From: an uncultured Lactobacillus sp.
GTDB lineage: Bacteria > Bacillota > Bacilli > Lactobacillales > Lactobacillaceae
Direction: 5' to 3'
Length of the DNA: 53,840 nt
Assembly (NCBI GenBank): GCA_946482425.1
Contig: CAMLRO010000002.1
Coordinates: 1-53,840 of the forward strand
Below are positions 7,802 to 15,752 of the stretch, piece by piece; position 1 is the first letter of the stretch; every line of letters begins with the position of its first letter. The notes below the pieces were generated by a model, which was not told the DNA's origin, searched no databases, and saw nothing but the letters and a program-made list of their open reading frames with translations. A program made the translations under genes and the position numbers.

Positions 7802-8563
7802 ATGTTAAAAAAAGAGCGCCAAAACCTGATTATTCAGGCAATTAATTTTCACAAACACGTTACTACAGCTGAATTGGTGGCTAAGTTTAACTGCTCAGAA
7901 GATACTATCCGCCGTGATCTACGGGAGCTGGATCAAAAGGGGCTAATTAAAAGAATTTATAATGGGGCCATCCGCATAGGACCTCCTGTAACTACTTTTG
8001 AACAGCGCTTAACGATTAAAACCGAGATTAAAAAGCAGTTGGCCCAAAAAGCCTTGTCTTTTTTGCGTGAAGACACGGTTATATTAATTGATGGCAGTAC
8101 AACTAATTATTATTTAGCACAAGCTATACCCGAAAATTTTGCTGCTACGTTTATTACTAATTCGCCTTATGTAGCAATTCAGCTATCAAATAAAAGAAAT
8201 GTTAATATCATTACTTTGGGCGGTATTTTTGCCAAAAGGGCAGCTGTCAGTTTGGGAGTAGAAGCACTTGATGCCTTGAGGACGTTTAGAATTGATACCT
8301 ATGTTATCGGTATTCATAATTTGGATCCTGATAACGGCATATCATTTCATAGTCAACAAGAAGCACAGGTCAAAAAGAAAATGATTGATGTTGCTGATAA
8401 CGTTATTGCCTTGGCTACTAGTGATAAATTGGGCTTGTACAGCAATTTTATTTGTTGTGCCGCAGACAAAATTGATCAATTAATTACCGATTCTCAAGAT
8501 GAAGAACTTTTAGCTCAATTTGCCAAAAAGCATATTGAAGTTGATCAAATAAAAAAAGCTTAG
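7802..8563 (+). CDS. DeoR-family transcriptional regulator of the hexitol operon, 253 aa
   Basis: The N-terminal winged helix-turn-helix reads KKERQNLIIQAINF...VTTAELVAKFNCSEDTIRRDLRELDQKGLIKRIYNGA (residues 3-56), the standard DeoR pattern. The C-terminal sugar-phosphate sensor domain contains ILIDGSTTNYYLA, FITNSPYVA, ITLGG and a late CCAADKIDQLITD. It is transcribed away from the hexitol operon. A repeat-rich 248-base intergenic region lies between them, so it is very likely the local regulator responding to a phosphorylated intermediate. The ribosome site is a modest AGGGAT. A strong terminator follows. Confidence 0.93.
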   Translation: MLKKERQNLIIQAINFHKHVTTAELVAKFNCSEDTIRRDLRELDQKGLIKRIYNGAIRIGPPVTTFEQRLTIKTEIKKQLAQKALSFLREDTVILIDGSTTNYYLAQAIPENFAATFITNSPYVAIQLSNKRNVNIITLGGIFAKRAAVSLGVEALDALRTFRIDTYVIGIHNLDPDNGISFHSQQEAQVKKKMIDVADNVIALATSDKLGLYSNFICCAADKIDQLITDSQDEELLAQFAKKHIEVDQIKKA

Positions 8564-8594
8564 AGCCGCTTATTTAGCGGGCTTTAAGCTTTTA
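8553..8594 (+). terminator. Terminator of the DeoR gene
   Basis: Arms AAAAGCTTAGAGCCGC and GCGGGCTTTAAGCTTTT form a long hairpin overlapping the stop codon, ending in a T run. Confidence 0.75.
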
Positions 8595-8721
8595 ATGTGT
8601 TAAAATTGTTTTTTACGTAAACTGGAATCTCTTTTAAGAGCTAGCTATTAAATAATTTGCTGAATTAATTTTAAAAAACTATGTAGTTACATTTACTTTA
8701 TCCAACCAAAACGCCCCAGTC

Positions 8722-8730
8722 TGTTATAAT
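8722..8730 (+). promoter_or_regulatory. Extended -10 promoter of the membrane protein gene
   Basis: TGTTATAAT is an extended -10 (TG, one base, TATAAT) 28 bases before the ATG. No convincing -35 is seen. Confidence 0.5.
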
Positions 8731-8758
8731 GAGAATGAACAAATGTGAGGAGAATTCT

Positions 8759-9235
8759 ATGGTAATTTTTTATCTTATTTTAGATGCCCTGCTTTTAGGC
8801 TATACTTGCTATAGTTGGTACTGGCAGGCAAACATTGATTTAAAAGGGCATTATCGCTCCTCTTCAATTATTTGGGCAATAATTTTTATTTGGATTGGCT
8901 TTACTTGGCAACTGATTGAAAAAAGTGATCCGGGACTGAGTTTCTTTTTAGCTATCTTTTTAATGATTGGAATTATAGACGGCTTTACGGGGTTCGCTCC
9001 CAAAAGGGCTGTTGTGTCGGGCTACTTTCGCCGCACCATTTCATACGCGGATGTGGTAATGGTGACTCTAATCAAAGTACCTAATCCTAATAAAAAACAG
9101 GTAATTTGTATCTTGACCACCCAGAAGAATAAACAATATTATTTACGCTTTTCTTATGGTGTAGCTCAAATTATTGAAGCACTAAAAAATCATATTCATC
9201 ATGATATCCGCATTGAAGTACAGGATATCTTTTAA
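8759..9235 (+). CDS. Hypothetical membrane protein, 158 aa
   Basis: I do not recognise a named family. The product has three hydrophobic segments (about residues 3-21, 36-52 and 60-80) and then a basic soluble tail of about 75 residues rich in beta-type sequence (VVMVTLIKVPNPNKKQVICI), ending in a helical stretch. The topology suggests a short membrane anchor with a cytoplasmic domain. GTGAGGAG lies 9 bases before the ATG at 8759, and an extended -10 precedes it. It forms a single-gene unit bounded by terminators on both sides. Confidence 0.7.
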   Translation: MVIFYLILDALLLGYTCYSWYWQANIDLKGHYRSSSIIWAIIFIWIGFTWQLIEKSDPGLSFFLAIFLMIGIIDGFTGFAPKRAVVSGYFRRTISYADVVMVTLIKVPNPNKKQVICILTTQKNKQYYLRFSYGVAQIIEALKNHIHHDIRIEVQDIF

Positions 9236-9262
9236 GATCACGCGGCTAGCGTGGTCTTTTTT
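9234..9262 (+). terminator. Terminator after the membrane protein gene
   Basis: AAGATCACGC and GCGTGGTCTT arms with a 5-base loop are followed by a T run; the hairpin overlaps the stop codon. Confidence 0.8.
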
Positions 9263-9271
9263 GATGGCAAA

Positions 9272-9571
9272 TTATTCTTCCCAGTTCATTTCCAAAAATT
9301 TACTGAAGCCGCCTTTAAGGGCGCGTTTCTTATTAACTTGCTTTAAAAAGGTCTCTTGGTCAACATTTTTGAATTTAAGATAAGCCAAGATCACCTCATA
9401 AACATCACCCAGTTCTTCAACAAGGTTTTCTTCGGTTTTAGCAGCAAGAACCTCATTAGTTTCTTCAATTAATTTCTGCTTTAAAGCCGGCTCAATTTCT
9501 GCAGGTGCCAGTTCACGATAAGTCGCATAATGTGCAAATTCTGGAATTTTGTCTCTGACTAATTTTTTCAT
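9272..9571 (-). CDS. MazG/PRA-PH-like nucleotide pyrophosphohydrolase, 99 aa
   Basis: This small all-alpha NTP pyrophosphohydrolase superfamily member begins MKKLVRDKIPEF, typical of phosphoribosyl-ATP pyrophosphohydrolase-like proteins. It carries the metal-binding helix motifs EETNEV (about residues 36-41) and EELGDVYE (about 52-59). There are no histidine biosynthesis genes nearby, so a role in removing aberrant or excess nucleotides is more likely than a role in histidine synthesis. It stands alone and converges on the upstream membrane protein gene. Confidence 0.85.
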   Translation of the reverse strand: MKKLVRDKIPEFAHYATYRELAPAEIEPALKQKLIEETNEVLAAKTEENLVEELGDVYEVILAYLKFKNVDQETFLKQVNKKRALKGGFSKFLEMNWEE

Positions 9572-9717
9572 TTTTTAAGCCTCTCATACAAACTAAATTT
9601 TAGTATTATTATACTGCTAAAAATTTTAAAAATATTATGAAATATGTAACAAAAGAAAAGCTTAATTTAGTTAAGAAAGTGTGACTTCTATGCGCAATAT
9701 GGAAGGCTTTTTGTTTA

Positions 9718-11175
9718 TTATAAAATTGGTGAGAGCATCCGTGAAAAGCTCTGCAAAATCTTAAGCCAGCGACCTTGTTTGGCAATATCTTCTGGGGTTA
9801 GTAGTGATGAAACTTTCATATCATCTTCAAATGATTTGGCAACCTCAAGCGTGAAATTTTTATCATAAAAAACGGCAACATCTTCAAAATTGAGATCGTA
9901 TGAGCGGTAATCTTGGTTCATAGATCCGACCGTAGAGAAAGTATCGTCAACTACTATGGTTTTGGCATGGATAAATCCCTTGTTATAAATGTAAATTTTG
10001 ATACCATAACGGGATAGTTCGTTAGCGTACCACTGCGTTGCCCGGTAAATGAAGGGGTGATCCGGTTTACAAGGAATCATAATTCTGAGATCTACTCCTG
10101 AGCGCGCAATGGTCTGTAAAGTCGCAAACATCGCATCGTCTGGAATTAGGTAGGGCGTTTGAATCCAAACCCTTTTTTTAGCCAGCGACATGAGCCGCAT
10201 AATCCCATTGCGCATATTTGCATTATAACTGTCTGGCCCGTCTGAAACTATTTGGGTTGCCACGTCACCACGATGAATGTCGTTTTCATCCAAATTTGGG
10301 AACAAAATAGTGTTAAATGTGATTACTTGATTCTCTTTTTGAATAGAGGCATTCCAATCCATGACAAAACGTTCTTGCAGTAATAATGACGCTGAACCAA
10401 CAATTCTGACTTGACTATCACGCCAGTAGCCAAATTTCTTTTTTCTGCTTAAATACTGATCACCGATATTAAAGCCGCCAGTCCAAGAGGTTTTACCGTC
10501 TACTACGACAATTTTACGGTGCAGGTGGTAGTTAATCCGGTACCGTGTAATCATATTGCGCGAAGTAATAAAGGGTAGCACAACGCCGCCTGCTTTTCTT
10601 AATTGGTCAAACCAGGCTTTAGTTGCTCCCATAGAACCCCAAGCATCATAGAGTAAGCGCACAGACACACCTTCTTGGGCTTTTTTAATTAGTAAATCAA
10701 GAAAGTCATTGCCAATTTCATCATTATAAAAAGTGTAAAACTCCACGTTCACCGATTGCTTGGCGTTTTTAATATCACGCATCATGTCGTGAAACATGAT
10801 TTCACCATCGGTGTAGAGCTTAACGTGATTGTTTTTACTTAAAGGTGATTCACCATCATGGTCAAAAAAATGTACTACCATCTTGGCCTTATTAGAGGTG
10901 TCAGAGGTGCTGATCTTTTTGGGGGCCGCAGTAATGGACTTTTGAACGTTGCGCAGACCAATGTGGTGCTGTTTGTTAATCGCAAAAATATTTTCCTGCG
11001 AAATTCCCCGCCCAAAAAAGCCGTAAATAATCATTCCTAAAACTGGAAAAACCAGCAGGATAATCAACCAAGCCCAAGTTGTTGAAACAGAGCGCCTTCT
11101 GTGAAAGACGATGTAAAAGGCTAAGATAGTATTAGTAATAATGATGATGCGTCCTATGTCACGGAGCAGAATCAC
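9718..11175 (-). CDS. cls: Cardiolipin synthase (phospholipase D family), 485 aa
   Basis: The enzyme condenses two phosphatidylglycerol molecules to cardiolipin at the membrane. Two N-terminal membrane segments (IIIITNTILAFYIVFH and WAWLIILLVFPVLGMIIYGFFG) precede two HKD domains, HLHRKIVVVDGKTSWTGGFN (about 218-237) and IHAKTIVVDDTFSTVGSMN (about 398-416). I place the start at GTG 11175, with GGAGG 8 bases upstream; an in-frame TTG at 11190 would contain that ribosome site inside the coding sequence. It is the second gene of a pair with the DUF915 hydrolase, 23 bases downstream of it. Confidence 0.93.
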   Translation of the reverse strand: MILLRDIGRIIIITNTILAFYIVFHRRRSVSTTWAWLIILLVFPVLGMIIYGFFGRGISQENIFAINKQHHIGLRNVQKSITAAPKKISTSDTSNKAKMVVHFFDHDGESPLSKNNHVKLYTDGEIMFHDMMRDIKNAKQSVNVEFYTFYNDEIGNDFLDLLIKKAQEGVSVRLLYDAWGSMGATKAWFDQLRKAGGVVLPFITSRNMITRYRINYHLHRKIVVVDGKTSWTGGFNIGDQYLSRKKKFGYWRDSQVRIVGSASLLLQERFVMDWNASIQKENQVITFNTILFPNLDENDIHRGDVATQIVSDGPDSYNANMRNGIMRLMSLAKKRVWIQTPYLIPDDAMFATLQTIARSGVDLRIMIPCKPDHPFIYRATQWYANELSRYGIKIYIYNKGFIHAKTIVVDDTFSTVGSMNQDYRSYDLNFEDVAVFYDKNFTLEVAKSFEDDMKVSSLLTPEDIAKQGRWLKILQSFSRMLSPIL

Positions 11176-11198
11176 ACGTATTTCCTCCAAAAATTAAG

Positions 11199-12131
11199 TT
11201 ACTTTTTAAGACCAATAAATTTATCAATAATATCAATCACAAACGGATTATCATGCATCCAGCTGTGTTCGGCGTATTTTTGCCCTCGTATTTCAACTTC
11301 ATGGTATGACTTAGCATACGGAGCCAAAATATAACGGATGCTCTTAGCAGAAGTTACGGAGATAAACTTGTCGCTGTTTGTGTTATCTAAGACATTGCCG
11401 TAAATATTTAACACAGAAATGTTGGGATTGAACCGTTTGCGTCTTAATAAGAGGTAAAGATAATGCAAATTTACTACAGCTGGACGACCTTTTTGGTTAA
11501 AGGCGTTCACATTGGGAATATCTCCTAAATAAACTACCCCGTCAAACGGTCCGGCAATAAAAGCACATTTTACCAGATGGGGAAAATTCTTTTTACGATA
11601 TTCACGCATTTCTGTCCGCACTATACAAGGGCAAGCCAGAGAGTGGGCAATTGCCGAATAGTGTGAAAAGTGGTACCTTTGAGCTAAAAAGGGTAGGGTA
11701 AAACGGAGATAATAGTCGATTGCATACACTCCGATCAATCTCTGCCGAAAAACCACTTGTACAATCGGATTGCGATCTCCGGTCCAAGTACCTTCCAACT
11801 TAAAGTTACCAAACAAATCTGCGGTAACTTTAAGATATTTCGAAGTCCCTTTATCGGCAAGTGCCTGTTTAACCATTACCCTTGTAGTGTAGTCACCGCC
11901 ACGAAACCCGTGAAAGTAAATAATGGGTATCTGCTCAAAGTTGCCTTCTTTTGGTTCAACCGTGGCATTATCTTCTATTCTTTTTTTATGCAGTCGTAAG
12001 AAAACGCGAGTGGGTGCAAAAGTTGCTAAAATAGCAAGGAAAAGCATGCTAATCTTACTTGGTTCTTTTGCGAGGTCGCGCTTGTGGTTTTTCTCTACTT
12101 CTTCCTTGTATTTTTTAGTATTGAAGAACAT
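11199..12131 (-). CDS. DUF915 alpha/beta hydrolase, membrane-anchored, 310 aa
   Basis: A membrane segment (residues about 28-47) precedes an alpha/beta hydrolase domain of the DUF915 type. The oxyanion strand is PIIYFHGFRGG (69-79). The nucleophile elbow is atypical: AHSLAC (162-167) in place of the usual GHSMGG, so Ser164 is kept but both flanking glycines are Ala. A catalytic acid is plausible near Asp249 or Asp254 and the His at 289 or 292 (AEHSWMH). No substrate is known. The ribosome site is AAGGTGG before ATG 12131. Being co-transcribed with cardiolipin synthase suggests an envelope lipid role, which is only an inference. Confidence 0.82.
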   Translation of the reverse strand: MFFNTKKYKEEVEKNHKRDLAKEPSKISMLFLAILATFAPTRVFLRLHKKRIEDNATVEPKEGNFEQIPIIYFHGFRGGDYTTRVMVKQALADKGTSKYLKVTADLFGNFKLEGTWTGDRNPIVQVVFRQRLIGVYAIDYYLRFTLPFLAQRYHFSHYSAIAHSLACPCIVRTEMREYRKKNFPHLVKCAFIAGPFDGVVYLGDIPNVNAFNQKGRPAVVNLHYLYLLLRRKRFNPNISVLNIYGNVLDNTNSDKFISVTSAKSIRYILAPYAKSYHEVEIRGQKYAEHSWMHDNPFVIDIIDKFIGLKK

Positions 12132-12200
12132 AATACCACCTTAAAAATAGAACTACTTCTATTTTAGCATTGACAGAAGAATTTAGTGATAGGGGAACAT

Positions 12201-12998
12201 ATGAAATTTTACGCAGTCAAAAAGGGCCGCCAACCAGGCGTTTATCGCACGTGGGAGGAAGCCAAAAAACAAGTTAATGGTTTTTCTGGTGCTGAGTTTA
12301 AATCTTTTGCCAAAATAACCGACGCCACAGAATACTTAAACTGGGACAAAGAAACAGTTAATCAGGTATTTCAAAAAGGGGAAGACACTTTACAAGAAGC
12401 AATTGCCAAGATCCAAAGAGAAAGCCGAAAAATTAATAGTAGCAATGAAACTGCTGCAAGTTCCGAGCAGGCGCCAAAATCTGCGGCAATAAACAAAGCT
12501 GCAAGCAACTATTTTGCCACGATTTATACTGATGGCGGCACGCGCAATACCGGCAATTTCAAAGGTGGTCATGTGCGTCAAACAGACAAGGCGGCTTGGG
12601 CCTATTTAATTGAGTGGCATGAAAATGGTCAGCCTAAGTCAACTTATAATTCAAATGGTGAGTTTGGTGCCACCAATAATAAAATGGAATTGACAGCTCT
12701 GATTGAAGCCCTTAAAAAATTACTGGAATTGGGTTTCAATGACAAGCCGTTATTGTTTGTGCTTGATTCCCAGTATGTTTTAAATCCAATCACCAAAGGC
12801 TGGCTTAAAGGTTGGAAAAAGCGTGGCTGGACTAAGTCTACTCCGGGAGCAATTGCCAATCTTAGCTGCTGGCAAGAACTTGACCAACTATTAAGTAAAT
12901 TTACTCAGACCAAATTTGAATGGACTAAAGGGCATGCTAATAATCGCGGTAATGAATTTGTTGACCAAACTTTAAATAAGTTTATGGATCAAATGTAA
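12201..12998 (+). CDS. rnhA: Ribonuclease HI with N-terminal hybrid-binding domain, 265 aa
   Basis: The protein cleaves RNA in RNA-DNA hybrids. An N-terminal RNase H1-N domain (KFYAVKKGRQPGVYRTWEEA, then GAEFKSF) grips the hybrid and is joined by a charged linker (about 60-103) to the catalytic domain. Catalytic residues are visible: Asp111 in IYTDGG, Glu163 in NNKMELTAL, Asp189 in LDSQYV and Asp255 in NEFVDQ, with His245 in TKGHANNRGN. The ATG at 12201 has AGGGGA upstream; an earlier in-frame GTG at 12186 lacks one. The gene converges on the DUF1002 gene with only 4 bases between stops. Confidence 0.93.
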   Translation: MKFYAVKKGRQPGVYRTWEEAKKQVNGFSGAEFKSFAKITDATEYLNWDKETVNQVFQKGEDTLQEAIAKIQRESRKINSSNETAASSEQAPKSAAINKAASNYFATIYTDGGTRNTGNFKGGHVRQTDKAAWAYLIEWHENGQPKSTYNSNGEFGATNNKMELTALIEALKKLLELGFNDKPLLFVLDSQYVLNPITKGWLKGWKKRGWTKSTPGAIANLSCWQELDQLLSKFTQTKFEWTKGHANNRGNEFVDQTLNKFMDQM

Positions 12999-13002
12999 TT
13001 AG

Positions 13003-13968
13003 TTAATATTGAATAGCCATTAAGCCACTGAAAAGGTGACTGAAGAATGCAGTGATATTATGCCAAATTTGTTCAAGCCAGTTACGGTTTTCTGGTGTAT
13101 TGATCTTATCAAAAATGCCTTTGGCATTCTTTTTAATGTTTTTTGAAAGTGCATCTGCCTGATCTTTAAATTTGTGATTTTTTAAGGCACCAGAGTCGCG
13201 TACTTCAATGAGAACGTTAATAATCTGTTGCTTCTGGTTATTATTAATCACGTCACCAAGATGGTTGATGTTGATTTGGTTGGTAACAATGTCATGAATT
13301 TGACTATCGGAAACGTTGTTACCGATTTGGCCCATTTCCTGTTTGGCACCGGCAACGGCATTGTTTAATTGGGCATCGCTATAGCCGTCTTTATCCTTAT
13401 TTTCTTTAGTGATTTTGCTTAAAGTGTTCATTTCATCTTGAGCAGCATTAACTTGACTTTGGTTTAAGTTTTCGCCGGTTTTACTGTAAGCAGCGTAAAC
13501 ACCGGCTAAAGCACCAGAGCCATCAATCGGCACAGCGCTGGTAACGTAGATATTGGCATCAGAGATGCCCGCAGTCAAAGCCGCATTTTTATATTGGTCG
13601 GCAGTAATGGTAGTAATGTTGTTGTGCCCGTTATAATCAAGAATGTGGACGTTAATACCATTACCTGCAGCTGTTTTTTCGATCATAGCACTGGACCATA
13701 CGCCCGATTGGGTCGTGAAATTAGCACCAGAAGGGTTGAGATACTTCACCAGATCGGCACCTGTGATAGTTATAGTTTGATAGCTGCTGCCGTTTAGTGG
13801 ATTGCTAAGCGTTTTTAAAGTACCGCTTTTTTGAGTTTCAGTCAGGGATGTTCCCAAACAAATAACAGGTAAGTCGTCTGCTTTAACAGTCTGTTCAAAG
13901 GCACCGCAGACAATTGTACTTAAAAATAACATGGTAACAATAGTTAAAAAAGTTTTTGCTTTTTTCAT
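13003..13968 (-). CDS. Secreted DUF1002 (YpuA-like) protein, 321 aa
   Basis: A signal peptide (MKKAKTFLTIVTMLFLSTIVCG, likely cut near VKA-DD about residue 31) precedes a DUF1002 domain with the signature LGTSLTETQK (about 38-47). The YVTSAVPIDGSGALAGVYAAY segment lies in the middle, and a helical C-terminal half ends with a weakly amphipathic tail (WHNITAFFSHLFSGLM). Family members are exported proteins of unknown role. AAAGGAG precedes the ATG at 13968 at a rather long spacing. It is a single gene. Confidence 0.85.
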   Translation of the reverse strand: MKKAKTFLTIVTMLFLSTIVCGAFEQTVKADDLPVICLGTSLTETQKSGTLKTLSNPLNGSSYQTITITGADLVKYLNPSGANFTTQSGVWSSAMIEKTAAGNGINVHILDYNGHNNITTITADQYKNAALTAGISDANIYVTSAVPIDGSGALAGVYAAYSKTGENLNQSQVNAAQDEMNTLSKITKENKDKDGYSDAQLNNAVAGAKQEMGQIGNNVSDSQIHDIVTNQININHLGDVINNNQKQQIINVLIEVRDSGALKNHKFKDQADALSKNIKKNAKGIFDKINTPENRNWLEQIWHNITAFFSHLFSGLMAIQY

Positions 13969-14076
13969 ATAATAATTAACTCCTTTTGAATGAACCTAAT
14001 TATACTAAATACTCAAAACAAAAGTTTAAATTATGGTTATGTACCACCTAGTTTACGTTATTTTTAAGATTTAAGA

Positions 14077-14085
14077 TGGTATAAT
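14077..14085 (+). promoter_or_regulatory. Extended -10 promoter of the glycosyltransferase operon
   Basis: TGGTATAAT matches an extended -10, 23 bases before the ATG at 14108. A -35 is not evident. Confidence 0.5.
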
Positions 14086-14107
14086 AACAAAAGTAAAGGA
14101 GGAAACT

Positions 14108-14953
14108 ATGATTCAGCAACCTGAATTAACAGTTATCATGCCAATTTACAATGTTGAAAAATATTTAACTCGGGCTCTTGACCATTTAGCTAAACAAGAT
14201 GATCCGAATTTCAAGTTGTTAATTGTCAATGACGGTTCAACGGATAATACCAGAAAAATAGCTGAAAGCTATCGTGAACGCTTCCGTTACTTTAAAATAA
14301 TTAATAAACATAATGGCGGCTTGTCTGATGCCCGCAATGTGGGCATTGCCAATGTAGATACGCCTTATTTTACATTTCATGATGGTGACGACTGGGTTGA
14401 TTCCGGTTATACTGCCTTTTTTGTCCGTGCGTTTCACGATCATCCTGATGCAGCGATGGTTTCTTGTGGCTTTTGGCTTGATTATGAAAATAAACAAGGT
14501 TCAGTTCCTGTAACTAAAAAACAAGTACGGGGAATGAAAGGCAAAGCACGAACATACCAGTTAATCAGCAATCCTTTTGGCTCTTTATGTGATAATCATT
14601 GTCTAGCTACCCCAGTAAAGGGTTATACTTGGAACAAGGGCTATAAGTTATCGGTTGTACGGCAAAATCATTTACATTTCATGAAAGACTTAGCTTTTAT
14701 GGAGGATCAGATTTTTAACGTACAATACTTGGCATTGACCGAGGGCTTTTACTGCGATAGCACTCCTATCTACCATTACTGGCAGCGTAAAGACAGTATG
14801 GTTCATCACTTCAACTTAAAAATGATACCTGATAATTTTAAGGCAAATTATATTGTTGCTAAAATTATTGTCCGTAGTCTATGGCAAGAGCATAGAAAAG
14901 AAAATGGTTCTGAACAAAAGTTAATAGAGGCTAGTGAAAGAGACCAGAGATGA
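14108..14953 (+). CDS. Family 2 glycosyltransferase, 281 aa
   Basis: This GT-A fold transferase has the N-terminal strand LTVIMPIYNVEKYL (7-20), LIVNDGSTDNT (38-48), GLSDARNVG (71-79) and the metal-binding DGDDW (92-96). It lacks membrane segments and is a little short for wall-polysaccharide or teichoic-acid transferases, with a polar C-terminus after KIIVRSLWQEH. The sugar and acceptor are not predictable. AAAGGAGG precedes the start. Its TGA overlaps the ATG of the following hydrolase (ATGA), indicating translational coupling. Confidence 0.88.
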   Translation: MIQQPELTVIMPIYNVEKYLTRALDHLAKQDDPNFKLLIVNDGSTDNTRKIAESYRERFRYFKIINKHNGGLSDARNVGIANVDTPYFTFHDGDDWVDSGYTAFFVRAFHDHPDAAMVSCGFWLDYENKQGSVPVTKKQVRGMKGKARTYQLISNPFGSLCDNHCLATPVKGYTWNKGYKLSVVRQNHLHFMKDLAFMEDQIFNVQYLALTEGFYCDSTPIYHYWQRKDSMVHHFNLKMIPDNFKANYIVAKIIVRSLWQEHRKENGSEQKLIEASERDQR

Positions 14954-15606
14954 GAGTAAAAGTTAATGGTAATGAGCTTTATTATAGTAAATTAGGTAAA
15001 GGTGCCCCGCTTTTGTTACTGCATGGGCACCATTTAGATGGTGGCATGTTTGACCAGATTGTTGCGCCACTGTCTCTTTATTACACTGTTTATGTGCTGG
15101 ACATGAGAGGGCACGGACTGAGCCAGGGAGAAGCAGCAGAACACTATCAAACAGAAGTTGAAGATTTGTCTGCTTTTATTAATCAGGTAAATATTAGAGG
15201 GTGCTATTGCTTTGGCTTTGATGCCGGTGGCTTAGTGGCAATGATGCTTGCCAGTCAAGATCAGACTGTGTTTCAAAAATTGATGGTAGCCGGTGTTTTT
15301 GTCAATGGCAACGGTATTAGGTCATATCATTATTTGACTGAAGGGTTTCTGCGTTTCTTGCGGATGAACCGCGATAGTAAGGTAGAACTGTCAGAAAGTT
15401 TTATGTCGGTCGATAGCTTGAAGGCAATCAAAATTCCAACCTATTGTGTTGTAGGAGAAAAAGACTGGGTTAAAGTTGAACACGTTAGATGGTACAGCCA
15501 AATTATCCCTCAAGGTCAGCTTTTGGTTATGCCTAGACAAAAGCACGACAGTTATGCCGTTAAGAGCTTTAAATTATTGAACTTAATGGAAGACTTTTTT
15601 AAATAG
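14950..15606 (+). CDS. Alpha/beta hydrolase with Asp at the nucleophile position, 218 aa
   Basis: This compact alpha/beta hydrolase has the oxyanion strand LLLLHGHHLDGG (21-32), DMRGHGLS (51-58), a nucleophile elbow GFDAGG (89-94), a late acid in VVGEKDW (168-173) and a terminal His199 in KHDSY. The expected Gly-x-Ser-x-Gly is Gly-Phe-Asp-Ala-Gly, so Asp91 replaces the serine. Asp nucleophiles occur in haloalkane dehalogenases and epoxide hydrolases of this fold, but the cap here is short, and loss of activity is also possible. Its start overlaps the glycosyltransferase stop by four bases. A terminator follows. Confidence 0.85.
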   Translation: MRVKVNGNELYYSKLGKGAPLLLLHGHHLDGGMFDQIVAPLSLYYTVYVLDMRGHGLSQGEAAEHYQTEVEDLSAFINQVNIRGCYCFGFDAGGLVAMMLASQDQTVFQKLMVAGVFVNGNGIRSYHYLTEGFLRFLRMNRDSKVELSESFMSVDSLKAIKIPTYCVVGEKDWVKVEHVRWYSQIIPQGQLLVMPRQKHDSYAVKSFKLLNLMEDFFK

Positions 15607-15640
15607 ATTACTAAAATTTAAAAGAGAAACTTGAATGAAG

Positions 15641-15668
15641 AAAGCCGAAAACTATTTTCGGCTTTTTT
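15641..15668 (+). terminator. Terminator of the glycosyltransferase-hydrolase pair
   Basis: AAAGCCGAAA and TTTCGGCTTT arms around ACTAT are followed by a T run. Confidence 0.85.
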
Positions 15669-15707
15669 CAATTTATTACTTTGCTAGGCACTAGGGACTT
15701 TTTTGGT

Positions 15708-15713
15708 TATAAT
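15708..15713 (+). promoter_or_regulatory. -10 box of prs
   Basis: A perfect TATAAT lies 39 bases before the prs ATG. No good -35 is seen at the standard spacing. Confidence 0.45.
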
Positions 15714-15752
15714 AGACATGCAAAGATTGTATTTTAAATAAACGAGGTAGCT

